Positions 1 through 8,320 of a DNA stretch of 64,000 nt are shown piece after piece. The DNA is from Streptomyces cirratus. GTDB lineage: Bacteria; Actinomycetota; Actinomycetes; Streptomycetales; Streptomycetaceae. How positions within the stretch are numbered: position 1 is the first letter of the stretch; each line of letters opens with the position of its first letter. The notes beneath the pieces are model-generated. The model searched no databases. It was not told where the DNA came from and worked only from the letters and a program-made list of their open reading frames with translations. Where the stretch lies: positions 62,001-126,000 of the forward strand of contig NZ_BMVP01000012.1 in assembly GCF_014650775.1 (NCBI RefSeq), written 5' to 3'. A program made the translations under genes and the position numbers.

Positions 1-529
1 TCGCCCCGAACTTGCCCCGGGCGTTCAGGACTTGACCGAGCAGGGTGAACAGCCCGTAGAAGAGTATCTGCGGCAGGCAGAACCGGGCCAGGGCCACGGT
101 GGAGTCCACCTCGGCCGGCGTGTAGGCGGCGGGGGTGTACGCGGAGATGATCACCGGGGCGGCCAGGACCGCTACGGCGGTCAGCGCGAGCAGCGCCGCG
201 GTGCAGGCGGTGAGCAGCCGGTCGGTGTACGCGGCTCCGCCGTCGGGATGTTCGCGGGCGGCCCTGACCAGTTCGGGCACGAAGACGGCGTTGAGCGCCC
301 CGCCGATCAGCAGCATGTAGATGATGTTGGGGACGGTGTTGGCCACGGCGTAGCTGTCGCCGCGGATCTGGGTGCCGAGGGCCGCGAGGACGACGGCGGA
401 GCGGACGAAGCCGGTGGCCCTGGAGACGATCGAGCCGGCCGCCATCAGGGCGCCACTGCGCTGCACCGAGGTCTTGGGCGGTGCGGTCGCCGGGCGTTCG
501 GTGAGCGGCACCGCCCCGGTCGTCGTCAC
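1..529 (-). CDS. murJ: MurJ/MviN-type lipid II flippase, N-terminal part (runs off the left edge)
   Basis: The reverse strand encodes about 176 residues that read like the start of a MurJ (MviN) polytopic flippase, which moves lipid II across the membrane for peptidoglycan synthesis. After a short Thr/Pro-rich head come the family's opening helix with SIVSRATGFVRSAVV, then DSYAVANTVPNIIYML and LNAVFVPELVRA, and further hydrophobic helices up to a segment with LFTLLGQVLNARGKFGA. The start is taken as GTG at 529, because no ATG/GTG/TTG start was seen in frame just upstream; the ribosome site is weak. Many Streptomyces murJ genes have a long disordered N-terminal extension, which is absent here, so this may be a paralogue. 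The C-terminal part lies outside the window. Confidence 0.8.
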   Translation of the reverse strand, partial: MTTTGAVPLTERPATAPPKTSVQRSGALMAAGSIVSRATGFVRSAVVLAALGTQIRGDSYAVANTVPNIIYMLLIGGALNAVFVPELVRAAREHPDGGAAYTDRLLTACTAALLALTAVAVLAAPVIISAYTPAAYTPAEVDSTVALARFCLPQILFYGLFTLLGQVLNARGKFGA

Positions 530-592
530 CGGCTGCCCGTGTCGGTGTGTCGGCCCATCGGTGGTTCCCCCGCTCGTCGTCGATCGGGACCG

Positions 593-690
593 AGGGTAAC
601 CCGCGCCCGCTGTTGACACGAAGTCAATCGTTACCCCTACGTAACTTACTCACGGGTTACCTTCGGTAAGCCGCTCCCGTTACCGTCGGC
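593..690 (+). promoter_or_regulatory. Promoter region of the CocE hydrolase with repeated GTTACC/GGTAAC motifs
   Basis: Seen: GGTAAC or GTTACC cores at about 593, 631, 641 (GTAAC), 655, 665 (GGTAA) and 678, in both orientations. A perfect inverted repeat TTGAC-ACGAA-GTCAA lies at 613-627, and its left arm could be a -35 box. Nothing codes here. The density of one hexamer suggests a multi-site operator (inference); the regulator is unknown. Confidence 0.45.
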
Positions 691-723
691 ACACTTTGTC
701 ACCGGCGCACGCGAGGAGCATCG

Positions 724-2322
724 ATGCCCCGCACCACCAGCACCGCAGCAGCCGTGGCGGCCCTGCTGGCCGCAGCCGCCCTGGGCCTGTCCCCCCACCA
801 GGCCCAGGCCGCGGCCACGGACACGGCCGCCGCGGCCGGCTCCGCCGCCTCCCCCTCGTCGGAGCTGCGCTTCTACGACATCCCCGGCTCCGGCGGGATC
901 ACCCTCAAGGGCAACGTCTTCACCCCGGCCGACGCCCAGAGCGGCCGGACCTACCCGCTGATCGTGCTCCCCACCAGCTGGGGCCTGCCGCAGATCGAAT
1001 ACATCGCCCAGGCGAAGAAGCTCGCCGACTCCGGCTACGTGGTGGTCAGTTACACCTCCCGCGGCTTCTGGCTCTCCGGGGGCCGGATAGAGGTCGCGGG
1101 GCCGCCCGACGTCGCCGACGTCTCCGCCGTCATCGACTGGTCCCTGGCCCATACCCCCGCCGACGCGCAGCACGTCGGCCTGGGCGGGGTCTCGTACGGG
1201 GCCGGCATCAGCCTGCTGGCCTCCGCGCACGACCCGCGGATCAAGGCCGTCGTCGCGCTCAGCGGCTGGGCCGACATCGTCGACTCCATCTACTCTGGCC
1301 GCACCCAGCACCTCCAGGCCGCCGGGCTGCTCGGCGCCGCCGGCTACCTCACCGGCCGCCCCGGTCCCGAACTGCAGGGAATCCTGAGCGACTTCCTCGG
1401 CTCCCGGCTGGACCGGGAGCCGCAGATGATCGAATGGGGCAAGGCCCGCTCGGCGGCCTTCCAAGTCGACCGGATCAATGCGAACGGCCCCGCCGTCATG
1501 ATGGGCAACGCCTGGGGCGACACCATCTTCCCGCCCAACCAGTACGCGGACTTCTTCGAGAAGCTGACCGGCCCCAAGCGCCTGGAGTTCCGTCCGGGCG
1601 ATCACGCCACCGCCGAGGCCACCGGCCTGCTGGGACTGCCCAACGACACCTGGACCAACGCCCGGCGCTGGTTCGACCGTTACCTCAAGGGCGAGCGCAA
1701 CGGCGTCGACACCGAGGCTCCCGTCCAGATCAAGTCCCGCAGCGACAACGGATACGAGGGCTACGCCGACTGGAAGTCGGTCGGCTCGGGCGGCTCCGAG
1801 AATCTCGCGCTCGCCGACAGCGAGCACGTCTGGGCGAACGTCGACTCCGGCGCCGACGGTGGGGTGGTCTTCCTCTCCAGCGTCCTCGACCAGCTCGCCA
1901 AGGCGCCCCCGGCCGCATCGATCCCGCTGCTCCCCCGCGCCTTCGCCGCCGTCTGGCAGTCGCAGCGCTACGACGCCGACCGGCGCGTGCGCGGCACCGT
2001 CGCACTGCACACCACCGTGACGCCCACCGCGGCGGACGGCACCTTCGTCGCGTACCTGTACGACGTCGGCCCCCTGGGCATCGGGAAGCTGATCACCAAC
2101 GCCCCGTACAGCTTCCACGGGAAGACGCCCGGCGAGGCCTTCGGAGTGGACCTGGACCTCTTCTCCACCGCCTACGACGTGCCCGCGGGCCACCGGCTCG
2201 CCGTCGTCATCGACACGGTGGACCCGCTGTACATCGAACACAACCCGGCCGGCGCACAGCTGACCTTCTCCTCGCCGCGCACCGATCCCTCGTACGTCTC
2301 GGTGCCGTTGCGCGAGCAGTGA
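724..2322 (+). CDS. Secreted CocE/NonD-type (peptidase S15-like) alpha/beta hydrolase
   Basis: A 532-residue protein beginning with a Sec-type signal peptide (basic MPRTTS, then Ala/Leu-rich core, likely cut near AQAAA). The catalytic domain follows: the nucleophile elbow GGVSYGAG is near residues 158-165 (Ser in G-x-S-x-G). A downstream GDHATAE and the region TWTNARRWFDRYLKG correspond to the family's C-terminal acid/His area. The last ~200 residues form the beta-rich C-terminal domain seen in CocE/X-Pro dipeptidyl-peptidase proteins. Such enzymes hydrolyse esters or peptides outside the cell; the substrate here cannot be told. The ATG lies behind GAGGAGCATCG, a good ribosome site. The gene is monocistronic and faces the glu operon tail to tail. 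Confidence 0.8.
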   Translation: MPRTTSTAAAVAALLAAAALGLSPHQAQAAATDTAAAAGSAASPSSELRFYDIPGSGGITLKGNVFTPADAQSGRTYPLIVLPTSWGLPQIEYIAQAKKLADSGYVVVSYTSRGFWLSGGRIEVAGPPDVADVSAVIDWSLAHTPADAQHVGLGGVSYGAGISLLASAHDPRIKAVVALSGWADIVDSIYSGRTQHLQAAGLLGAAGYLTGRPGPELQGILSDFLGSRLDREPQMIEWGKARSAAFQVDRINANGPAVMMGNAWGDTIFPPNQYADFFEKLTGPKRLEFRPGDHATAEATGLLGLPNDTWTNARRWFDRYLKGERNGVDTEAPVQIKSRSDNGYEGYADWKSVGSGGSENLALADSEHVWANVDSGADGGVVFLSSVLDQLAKAPPAASIPLLPRAFAAVWQSQRYDADRRVRGTVALHTTVTPTAADGTFVAYLYDVGPLGIGKLITNAPYSFHGKTPGEAFGVDLDLFSTAYDVPAGHRLAVVIDTVDPLYIEHNPAGAQLTFSSPRTDPSYVSVPLREQ

Positions 2323-2357
2323 TCCACGGCTGCTGCCGGCCGGGCCGGTTCCAGGGG

Positions 2358-3245
2358 TTACCTCAGGGGCGCACCCGGCAGCAGCGTGCCCGGGTCGGCC
2401 GGGACGACGTCGACCGCCTCCGTCTTGGGGTTGCGGCGCTGGCGTCTGGCCACCCAGGTCGCCAGCCAGGACAGCAGCATGCACATCCCGATGTAGACGG
2501 GGGAGATGACCAGCACCACCGGGATGAAGGGCAGGTCGTAGTCCAGGTTCGAGGCGATCAGCTTCCCGGCGTGCAGGAACTCCTCGTACGTGATCAGGAA
2601 GCCGAGCGAGGTGTCCTTGAGGGCCACCACCAGCTGGCTGATGATCGCGGGGAGCATCGCCCGTACCGCCTGCGGCGCGAGCACGTGGACCATCACCTGC
2701 GTCTTGCGCATGCCAAGGGCGTACGCGGCTTCGCGCTGGCCCTTCTCCACCGCGTTGACGCCCGTACGGAAGACCTCGGCCAGGACCGAGCCGTTGTACA
2801 GGGTCAGCCCCGCCACCAGGGCGGGCAGGGGCTGCACCTTGAGGGCGACGAAGATGAAGAAGATCATCACGAGGACGGGCATGGCCCGGAAGAACTCCAC
2901 GAACAAGGTGGCGAGCCAGCGCACCGGGCGGTGGACGGACAGTCTCCCGGTGGCGAGCACGGCGCCCAGGGCGAGGGAGAACACCGAGGCGTAGGCGAAG
3001 GCCTTGAGGGTGTTGCCGAGGCCGGTGAGCAGCAGGTCCTGGATGCCCTCGTACTCGAAGGGCCGCCACTTGGCCGCGGTGAACTGGTCGGTGTCGAAGA
3101 GCAGGTAGACGAGCCAGCCCAGCAGGGCCAGGACCAGCACGGTCGAGACGATCCCGTAGAGGAAGTGCCGGCGCCGGGCGAGCGGGCCGGGGATGTCGTA
3201 GAGGGCGGTGGACTGCGTGTCCCCGTGGAGCGCGTGCGCGGTCAT
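2358..3245 (-). CDS. gluD: Amino-acid (glutamate-type) ABC transporter permease, GluD-like
   Basis: A 295-residue membrane protein, the second permease of a polar amino-acid uptake system. It has a cytoplasmic N-terminus, a first helix near residues 28-48, a loop, and then the HisM/GlnP core of about five helices. The EAA-type loop with NAVEKGQREAAYALGMRKTQ contacts the ATPase. The tail is charged. The ATG overlaps the stop codon of the upstream permease by 4 bases (ATGA), so it is translationally coupled. Family knowledge: GluABCD systems import glutamate and related acidic amino acids. The exact substrate is inferred from gene order and similarity only. Confidence 0.85.
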   Translation of the reverse strand: MTAHALHGDTQSTALYDIPGPLARRRHFLYGIVSTVLVLALLGWLVYLLFDTDQFTAAKWRPFEYEGIQDLLLTGLGNTLKAFAYASVFSLALGAVLATGRLSVHRPVRWLATLFVEFFRAMPVLVMIFFIFVALKVQPLPALVAGLTLYNGSVLAEVFRTGVNAVEKGQREAAYALGMRKTQVMVHVLAPQAVRAMLPAIISQLVVALKDTSLGFLITYEEFLHAGKLIASNLDYDLPFIPVVLVISPVYIGMCMLLSWLATWVARRQRRNPKTEAVDVVPADPGTLLPGAPLR

Positions 3246-3886
3246 CGGGCGACTCCCCAGCGTTTCTCCAGCACGTTGAACAGCGCGCTGATGGACAGGG
3301 TGATGATCAGGTAGCCGACGGCGATCCAGACGAACGTCCAGATGATGCTGTAGCCCATCTCGTTGAGGGGCTTGTAGGTGCCCAGCAGCTCGGTGACGCT
3401 GAACGCGCCGGCGATCGCGGAGTTCTTGGCGAGGGCGATCAGGGTGGAGCCGATCGGCGGGATGACGGAGCGGAAGGCCTGCGGCAGGACCACCGCGCCC
3501 AGGGTCTGGGTGAAGGACATGCCGAGGCTGCGGGCCGCCTCGCCCTGGCCCTTGGGGACGGTGTTGATGCCCGAGCGCAGTACCTCGCAGATGAAGGCGG
3601 AGGTGTAGCAGCCGAGCGCGAGGACGGCGAACAGCTGGAAGGGCAGGACCAGCCCGAAACGGGGCAGGCCCAGCAGGACGGCGAAGAACAGCAGGGTGAG
3701 CGGGGTGTTGCGCAGTACGTTCACCCACACCGCGCCGACGACGCGCAGGGAGCCGATGGGGGCGACGCGGAAGGATGCCATCACGAAGCCCAGGGCGAGG
3801 GCGAGGAGGGAGGCGTAGACGGTGAGTTCCAGGGTTCCGAGGAAACCCTTGGCGTAGAGGGAGAAGTTCTCGGTCAGTACGTCCAT
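3242..3886 (-). CDS. gluC: Amino-acid (glutamate-type) ABC transporter permease, GluC-like
   Basis: A 214-residue permease whose whole length is the HisM/GlnP-type domain, with about five transmembrane helices. The EAA loop is readable as NTVPKGQGEAARSLGMSFTQ. It pairs with the following permease, which starts inside its stop codon, to form the channel of the transporter. It lies 17 bases downstream of the binding-protein gene, in the order gluA-gluB-gluC-gluD used in actinobacteria. The ATG at 3886 begins MDVLTENFSLYAKGFLGTLE, the usual start for this family; upstream residues in the same frame are shadow sequence. Confidence 0.87.
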   Translation of the reverse strand: MDVLTENFSLYAKGFLGTLELTVYASLLALALGFVMASFRVAPIGSLRVVGAVWVNVLRNTPLTLLFFAVLLGLPRFGLVLPFQLFAVLALGCYTSAFICEVLRSGINTVPKGQGEAARSLGMSFTQTLGAVVLPQAFRSVIPPIGSTLIALAKNSAIAGAFSVTELLGTYKPLNEMGYSIIWTFVWIAVGYLIITLSISALFNVLEKRWGVAR

Positions 3887-3903
3887 GGCGGTGCGCTCTC
3901 CCC

Positions 3904-4833
3904 TCAGCCCGCCGGGTAGCGGTCGATGGCGGGCGGTGTCGGGGCCGGCACGCCGGAGACGCCGAGCGTGGCCTCGTAGGCCTTCTTCCAGTTCCCGTTC
4001 TTCTCGTTCTGCGCGAGGGCGTCGTCCAGGGCGAAGCGCAGGGCGTTGTCGGAGCGCGGGACTCCGATGCCGTAGGGCTCCTCGGAGAAGGGTTTGCCGA
4101 CGACCTTGAGCTCTTCGGGGACCTTGGCGGCGTAGCCCAGGAGGATCGAGTCGTCCGTGGAGACGGCGTCGACCTGGTAGGTGAGCAGGTTGTCGACGCA
4201 CACGGAGTACGTGTCGTAGGCGACGAGCACCGCCTTGGGGTACTCGCGCTGGAGGCGCTGGTAGGGGGTGGAGCCGGCGGCGGAGCAGACCTTCTTCCCG
4301 GCGAGGTCGGCGGGGCCCTTGATGTCCTTCTCGTTCTTGCGGACGAGCAGCGACTGACCGGCCATGAAGTAGGGCCCGGCGAAGCCGACCTGCTTCTTGC
4401 GGTTGGCGTTGATGGTGTAGGTGCCGACGTAGAAGTCGATCTGGCCGTTCTGGAGGGCGGTCTCGCGGTTGGCGGAGGCGATGGTCTTGAACTCGATGGT
4501 CTTGGGGTCGAAGCCGAGGGCGGCCGACATCATCTTGGCGATCTCGACGTCGAAGCCGGAGTACCGGCCGCTTGAGGGGTCCTTCTCCCCGAGGTACGGC
4601 TGGTCCTCCTTGGCGCCGACGACGAGGTGGCCGCGGCGCTTGGCCCGCTCCCAGGTGGGGGAGTCGGGCAGCTGGAAGCCGGTGGCGACGTGGTACACGG
4701 GCAGGGCCTCCGGCGGCGGTCCCTTGACCGGGGGGCTGCCGGACCGGCCGCAGCCGGTGGCGGCGCCGAGCAGGGCGAGCAGGAGCAGGGCGAGCAAGCG
4801 TACGGGCGTGCGGGAGCCGATGCGTCGTTTCAC
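3904..4833 (-). CDS. gluB: Glutamate-type substrate-binding lipoprotein, GluB-like
   Basis: A 309-residue extracellular solute-binding protein of family 3. It has a basic N-terminus, a Leu/Ala core and a lipobox ending in ATGC at Cys28, so it should be lipid-anchored outside the membrane. The binding domain begins near WERAKRRGHLVVGAKEDQPY, with FDVEIAKMMSAALG and IDFYVGTYTINANRKKQVGFA as family landmarks. A Cys pair (KKVCSAAGS and YSVCVDN) could form a disulfide. It follows the ATPase gene after 12 bases and precedes the two permeases. It captures the amino acid and delivers it to GluC/GluD. Confidence 0.88.
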   Translation of the reverse strand: MKRRIGSRTPVRLLALLLLALLGAATGCGRSGSPPVKGPPPEALPVYHVATGFQLPDSPTWERAKRRGHLVVGAKEDQPYLGEKDPSSGRYSGFDVEIAKMMSAALGFDPKTIEFKTIASANRETALQNGQIDFYVGTYTINANRKKQVGFAGPYFMAGQSLLVRKNEKDIKGPADLAGKKVCSAAGSTPYQRLQREYPKAVLVAYDTYSVCVDNLLTYQVDAVSTDDSILLGYAAKVPEELKVVGKPFSEEPYGIGVPRSDNALRFALDDALAQNEKNGNWKKAYEATLGVSGVPAPTPPAIDRYPAG

Positions 4834-4845
4834 GGGCCGTCCCCC

Positions 4846-5589
4846 TCAGTGCTTGAGGATCTTGGAGAGGAAGTCCCGGGCCCGGTCGCTCTCGGGTGCG
4901 GTGAAGAACGCCTCCGGGGTCCGGTCCTCGATGATCTTCCCGTCGGCCATGAACACGACGCGGTTGGCCGCGGAGCGGGCGAAGCCCATCTCGTGCGTCA
5001 CCACGACCATAGTCATGCCCTCGGCGGCGAGTCGCCGCATGACCTCCAGCACCTCGTTGATCATCTCGGGGTCGAGGGCGGAGGTGGGCTCGTCGAAGAG
5101 CAGTGCCTGCGGGTTCATCGCGAGGGCGCGGGCGATCGCGACCCGCTGCTGCTGGCCCCCGGAGAGCTGAGCCGGGTACTTGTCTGCCTGGTCCGCCAGG
5201 CCCACCCGCTCCAGCAGTTCGCGGGAGCGCTTGTCGGCCTCCTCCTTCTTGCGCTTCCTGACCTTGGTCTGCGCGAGGGAGACGTTGGCGAGGACCGTCT
5301 TGTGGGCGAAGAGGTTGAATGACTGGAAGACCATGCCGACCTCGGCCCGCAGTCCGGCGAGCTCCTTGCCCTCGTCGGGCAGGGGGTGGCCGTCGAGGAC
5401 GATCGAGCCCGATTCGATGGTCTCCAGCCGGTTGATGACCCGGCAGAGCGTCGACTTCCCGGAGCCGGAAGGGCCGATGACCACCACCACCTCCCCGCGG
5501 CCGACGGTGAGGTTGATGTCCTGGAGGACGTGCAGGTTCCCGTAGTACTTGTTGACGTCCCGCAGCTCGATCAACGGATCGACGGCCAT
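4846..5589 (-). CDS. gluA: Amino-acid (glutamate-type) ABC transporter ATPase, GluA-like
   Basis: A 247-residue ABC ATPase of the polar amino-acid class. Walker A is GPSGSGKST, the signature is LSGGQQQR, Walker B is ALLFDEPTSALDPE and the switch His is in VVVTHEMGF. An open frame extends further upstream, but ATG 5589 (MAVDPLIELRDVNKYYG) is chosen because the family starts there. It is the first gene of the four-gene operon, with 12 bases to gluB. It powers uptake from the cytoplasmic face. Confidence 0.88.
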   Translation of the reverse strand: MAVDPLIELRDVNKYYGNLHVLQDINLTVGRGEVVVVIGPSGSGKSTLCRVINRLETIESGSIVLDGHPLPDEGKELAGLRAEVGMVFQSFNLFAHKTVLANVSLAQTKVRKRKKEEADKRSRELLERVGLADQADKYPAQLSGGQQQRVAIARALAMNPQALLFDEPTSALDPEMINEVLEVMRRLAAEGMTMVVVTHEMGFARSAANRVVFMADGKIIEDRTPEAFFTAPESDRARDFLSKILKH

Positions 5590-5683
5590 ACGCTGCCCTG
5601 CCCACTTGTCGGTGTCGAGGTCAGCGCAAACTATCCAGCCGCGGAAGGGCACTTCGCCTCGACACGCCTAAAGCCGACATAAA

Positions 5684-5710
5684 GGCCTCCGAGATCAGCC
5701 CTCCGAGGCC
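5684..5710 (-). terminator. Hairpin terminator overlapping the stop codon of the DUF6278-like gene
   Basis: On the minus strand GGCCTC (5710-5705) pairs with GAGGCC (5689-5684), and TTTAT follows. The stop codon of the upstream gene (5695-5697) lies inside the loop. It separates that gene from the glu operon. Confidence 0.55.
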
Positions 5711-6135
5711 TCGGCGTAGGCCTGGGACAGTTCCGGCGATCCCGTCATGGCCCAGGACACGCCCGTCTCGATCACGTTCAGCTCCCGGCCGGAGGCGAGC
5801 CGGATCACGGGCTGGCCGTTCGGCCACACCTGCCAGCGGGCCCCCTCGGCGGCCCGGACGATCACGGTCCCGAGGTAGAAACCGGCGTCGTTCCCCAGCC
5901 AGGGCACGGCCTCCGGGTCCCGTCGCCACCGCGGCATCAGCTGGTCCAGCGCCTCCAACGACGCCGGGCTCCCGTCGAGTTCGAGCCCGGCGGACCTCGC
6001 CTGGGAGCGCAGCATCTCGCACTCCGCGAACAGCTCGGCGACGCCCTCGGGATCGTCCGCGAGGGCCGAGGCCAGTGCCGCGCCCTGTACCGCCCCGTGC
6101 CGGTTCCGCCAGTTGGCCAGGAAAGGGATGTTCAT
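5695..6135 (-). CDS. Small uncharacterised protein, DUF6278-like
   Basis: A 146-residue soluble protein without signal peptide or membrane segment. It begins MNIPFLANWRNRHG and contains a helical middle (GVAELFAECEMLRSQARSAG) and a C-terminal part with NDAGFYLGTVIVRA and RWQVWPNGQPVIRL. I recall this pattern as DUF6278, common in Streptomyces, with no known activity. The conserved GxYLGxVIV stretch resembles small immunity- or SUKH-like folds, but that is only a resemblance. It lies between xthA and the glu operon, on the same strand as both. Confidence 0.6.
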   Translation of the reverse strand: MNIPFLANWRNRHGAVQGAALASALADDPEGVAELFAECEMLRSQARSAGLELDGSPASLEALDQLMPRWRRDPEAVPWLGNDAGFYLGTVIVRAAEGARWQVWPNGQPVIRLASGRELNVIETGVSWAMTGSPELSQAYAEASEG

Positions 6136-6206
6136 ACCGACCAGCCTCGCACCGCCGTCCCCGCCTGGCCACAGGGCGCGCAGGACCGAGGTCGCGGCCG
6201 GCCGGG

Positions 6207-6986
6207 TCAGAGCTCCAGGTCGACGACGACGGGGGCGTGGTCGGAGGCGCCCTTGCCCTTGCGCTCCTCGCGGTCGACGTAGGCGTCCTTGACGGCCTTG
6301 GCGAAGGGTTCGTTGCCGTACACCAGGTCGATGCGCATGCCGCGGTTCTTGGGAAAGGCGAGCTGGCGGTAGTCCCAGTACGTGTACGGGCGGTCGTACT
6401 TGAGCGGGCGGGGCACGACATCGCTGAGCCCGGCGGCCCGCAGCGCCTCCAGGGCGGCGCGCTCGGCCGGGGTGACGTGCGTCATTCCGGCGAAGACGGC
6501 CGGGTCGAACACGTCCTCGTCGGTCGGCGCCACGTTGTAGTCGCCGAGCACCGCGAACGGGCGCGGGCCGGCCGCGTCTTCCGCGACGGCCGCGGCCAGG
6601 GCGCGGAACCAGTCCAGCTTGTAACCGTAGTGGTCGTGGGCCACCTCGCGGCCGTTCGGCACGTACACCGACCACACGCGCACGCCGTCACAGGTCGCGG
6701 AGATGGCGCGGGGCTCCTCGACGCCCTCGTACGCGGGGCCGTCGGGCAGGCCCACGACCACGTCCTCCAGGCCGACCCGGGAGATCACCGCGACGCCGTT
6801 CCACCGGCCGGTCGCGTTGACCACGGCCTCGTAGCCGAGCTCGCGCAGCTCGGCGTGCGGGAACTGCTCCGCTGAGCACTTGGTCTCCTGGACGCACAGG
6901 ACGTCCGTGCCGGAGCTCTCCAGCCAGGCCAGCAGGCGCGGCAGCCGGGCGGTGATCGAGTTGACGTTGTACGTGGCGATACGCAT
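6207..6986 (-). CDS. xthA: Exodeoxyribonuclease III / AP endonuclease
   Basis: A 259-residue protein of the exonuclease III family, which nicks DNA at abasic sites and trims 3' blocked ends in base-excision repair. Visible landmarks are MRIATYNVNSI at the start, VQETKCS with the metal-binding Glu, VWSVYVPNG, the GDYNVAPTDEDV motif with catalytic Asp/Asn, WDYRQLAFPKNRGMRIDLV, and the terminal SDHAPVVVD with the catalytic His. All active-site blocks are present and the length is normal. The ATG at 6986 matches the family start. Confidence 0.92.
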   Translation of the reverse strand: MRIATYNVNSITARLPRLLAWLESSGTDVLCVQETKCSAEQFPHAELRELGYEAVVNATGRWNGVAVISRVGLEDVVVGLPDGPAYEGVEEPRAISATCDGVRVWSVYVPNGREVAHDHYGYKLDWFRALAAAVAEDAAGPRPFAVLGDYNVAPTDEDVFDPAVFAGMTHVTPAERAALEALRAAGLSDVVPRPLKYDRPYTYWDYRQLAFPKNRGMRIDLVYGNEPFAKAVKDAYVDREERKGKGASDHAPVVVDLEL

Positions 6987-7016
6987 GCCGACCAACCTAC
7001 CGCTCGGCACCGACAG

Positions 7017-7649
7017 TCACAGGTCCCTGGCCTCCCCGGCGGTGAGCCGCCCGTGGTCGGTGCCGCCGAGGGCGCCCAGGACGTTGTCGTAGACGGGCCG
7101 GGCCAGGTCGGCGAGGTAGGCGTCGTGGATGTCGATGGCCCGGCGGGGCTTGACCTCGCGGAGGTAGTCGATCACTTCGGCGATCTTGTTCCAGGGCGCG
7201 TGCACCGGCAGCATCAGGGTGTCGACGGGGACCCCGGGCACGGTCAGCGCGTCCCCGGGGTGAAAGAGCGAACCGTCCACGAGGTAGCCGACATTGGTGA
7301 TCCGGGACATGTCCGGGTGGATCTCGGCGTGCAGCTCGCCGTGCACCCGGACGTCGAAGCCCGCGGCTTCGAAGGCGTCCCCGTGGCCCACGGTGTGCAC
7401 CCGGCCCGGGTAGGAGCCGGCCAGCTTCTCGGCGACGCTGCGCAGGGTCCACAGCGCGGCCCCCGGATTCGCGTCGAGCGCGGCGCGCAGCCGGCCCTCC
7501 TCGTAGTGGTCGGGGTGCTCGTGGGTGACCAGCAGGACGTCCGCCCCGAGCCCCGCGTCGGGTTCGCTGAAGGCGCCCGGGTCGATGACGAGAACGCGCC
7601 CGTCCTTCTCCAGCTGAACGCACGAGTGCAGGCGCTTGGTGAGTTTCAT
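7017..7649 (-). CDS. MBL-fold metallo-hydrolase (UlaG/YcbL-like)
   Basis: A 210-residue metallo-beta-lactamase-fold protein. The metal motif is LLVTHEHPDHYE (H-x-H-x-D-H) near residues 40-51, followed by VHTVGHGD, ADSLFHPGD-like text (DGSLFHPGDALTV) and LPVHAPWNKIAEVIDYLR. The layout resembles UlaG-type lactonases and related predicted Zn-dependent hydrolases. The substrate is unknown. It sits 30 bases upstream of xthA on the same strand and may share its transcript. No signal peptide is present, so it should act in the cytoplasm. Confidence 0.75.
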   Translation of the reverse strand: MKLTKRLHSCVQLEKDGRVLVIDPGAFSEPDAGLGADVLLVTHEHPDHYEEGRLRAALDANPGAALWTLRSVAEKLAGSYPGRVHTVGHGDAFEAAGFDVRVHGELHAEIHPDMSRITNVGYLVDGSLFHPGDALTVPGVPVDTLMLPVHAPWNKIAEVIDYLREVKPRRAIDIHDAYLADLARPVYDNVLGALGGTDHGRLTAGEARDL

Positions 7650-7726
7650 GATCCCAGGCTAGTGCTGTGACCGGAAAGGTTCACCGGGTCGCGACGCCCG
7701 GCACACCTTCCCGTTGCACCGGGGGC

Positions 7727-8320
7727 CTACGGGACGGCCGTGGAGACCACGTACACCCGGGGATGGGAGGGCTTGGTCAGGTCGACCGTGACGTCCCGGG
7801 TGGGGCGGGGGTCCTTGGCGTCGAGCGTGATCCCGTACCAGTCGTGCTGGGGGCTCCAGCTCCAGCCGGCGACCTTCGCGTCGTGCTCGGAGATGGACAC
7901 GCCCGGCGTCAGCCTCTGCCTGCTGGTGCCGATGTCGGCGAGGAAGGTGTCGAGCTCCTGCGGGGTCAGCGCGAACTGGGTATAGAGCCGGCTGGTGTGC
8001 CAGTTGTTGGTCTCCAGGTACCCGACGAGGGAGGCCATCATCGGGATCGGGACCTCGTAGATGCTGCGCTGCACGGCGGACGGCCAGGCCGTGCGCACCT
8101 TGACCGCGCCGACCTTGGCGGCCTTGTCGCGGCCGCTCTCGCGGCTCTGCTGCGCGGAGACGGCGAGGTAGCCCGCGGGGACGCCGACGAGCAGCAGGAT
8201 GATGATCGCGGTGATCCAGCGGCGCCGGACCACGTGCCTGCGGTCCTCGGCCGGGGACGCGGGCGCGCCGCCCTCGTCGGGGGCGGGGGCCTGGCGGGGC
8301 AGGAGGGGCGGTGGGTTCAC
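7727..8320 (-). CDS. Membrane-anchored protein of unknown function downstream of the ROK kinase
   Basis: A 197-residue protein with a Pro-rich cytoplasmic head, RRR before one hydrophobic helix (WITAIIILLLVGVPAGYLAV, about residues 35-54), and an external domain of ~140 residues. The external part contains LETNNWHTSRLYTQFALTPQELD and SEHDAKVAGWSWSPQHDWYG; no catalytic motif was recognised. The GTG start overlaps the kinase stop codon by 4 bases (GTGA), so it is the last gene of the sugar-transport operon. The coupling suggests a linked role, but the function is unknown. Confidence 0.7.
   Translation of the reverse strand: MNPPPLLPRQAPAPDEGGAPASPAEDRRHVVRRRWITAIIILLLVGVPAGYLAVSAQQSRESGRDKAAKVGAVKVRTAWPSAVQRSIYEVPIPMMASLVGYLETNNWHTSRLYTQFALTPQELDTFLADIGTSRQRLTPGVSISEHDAKVAGWSWSPQHDWYGITLDAKDPRPTRDVTVDLTKPSHPRVYVVSTAVP

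Noticed and set aside
696..3314. An 872-codon plus-strand frame, and a similar 807-codon minus-strand frame, over the hydrolase and glu genes
   Set aside because: Arg/Pro/Gly-rich shadow sequence in frames complementary to well-recognised genes; no domain seen.
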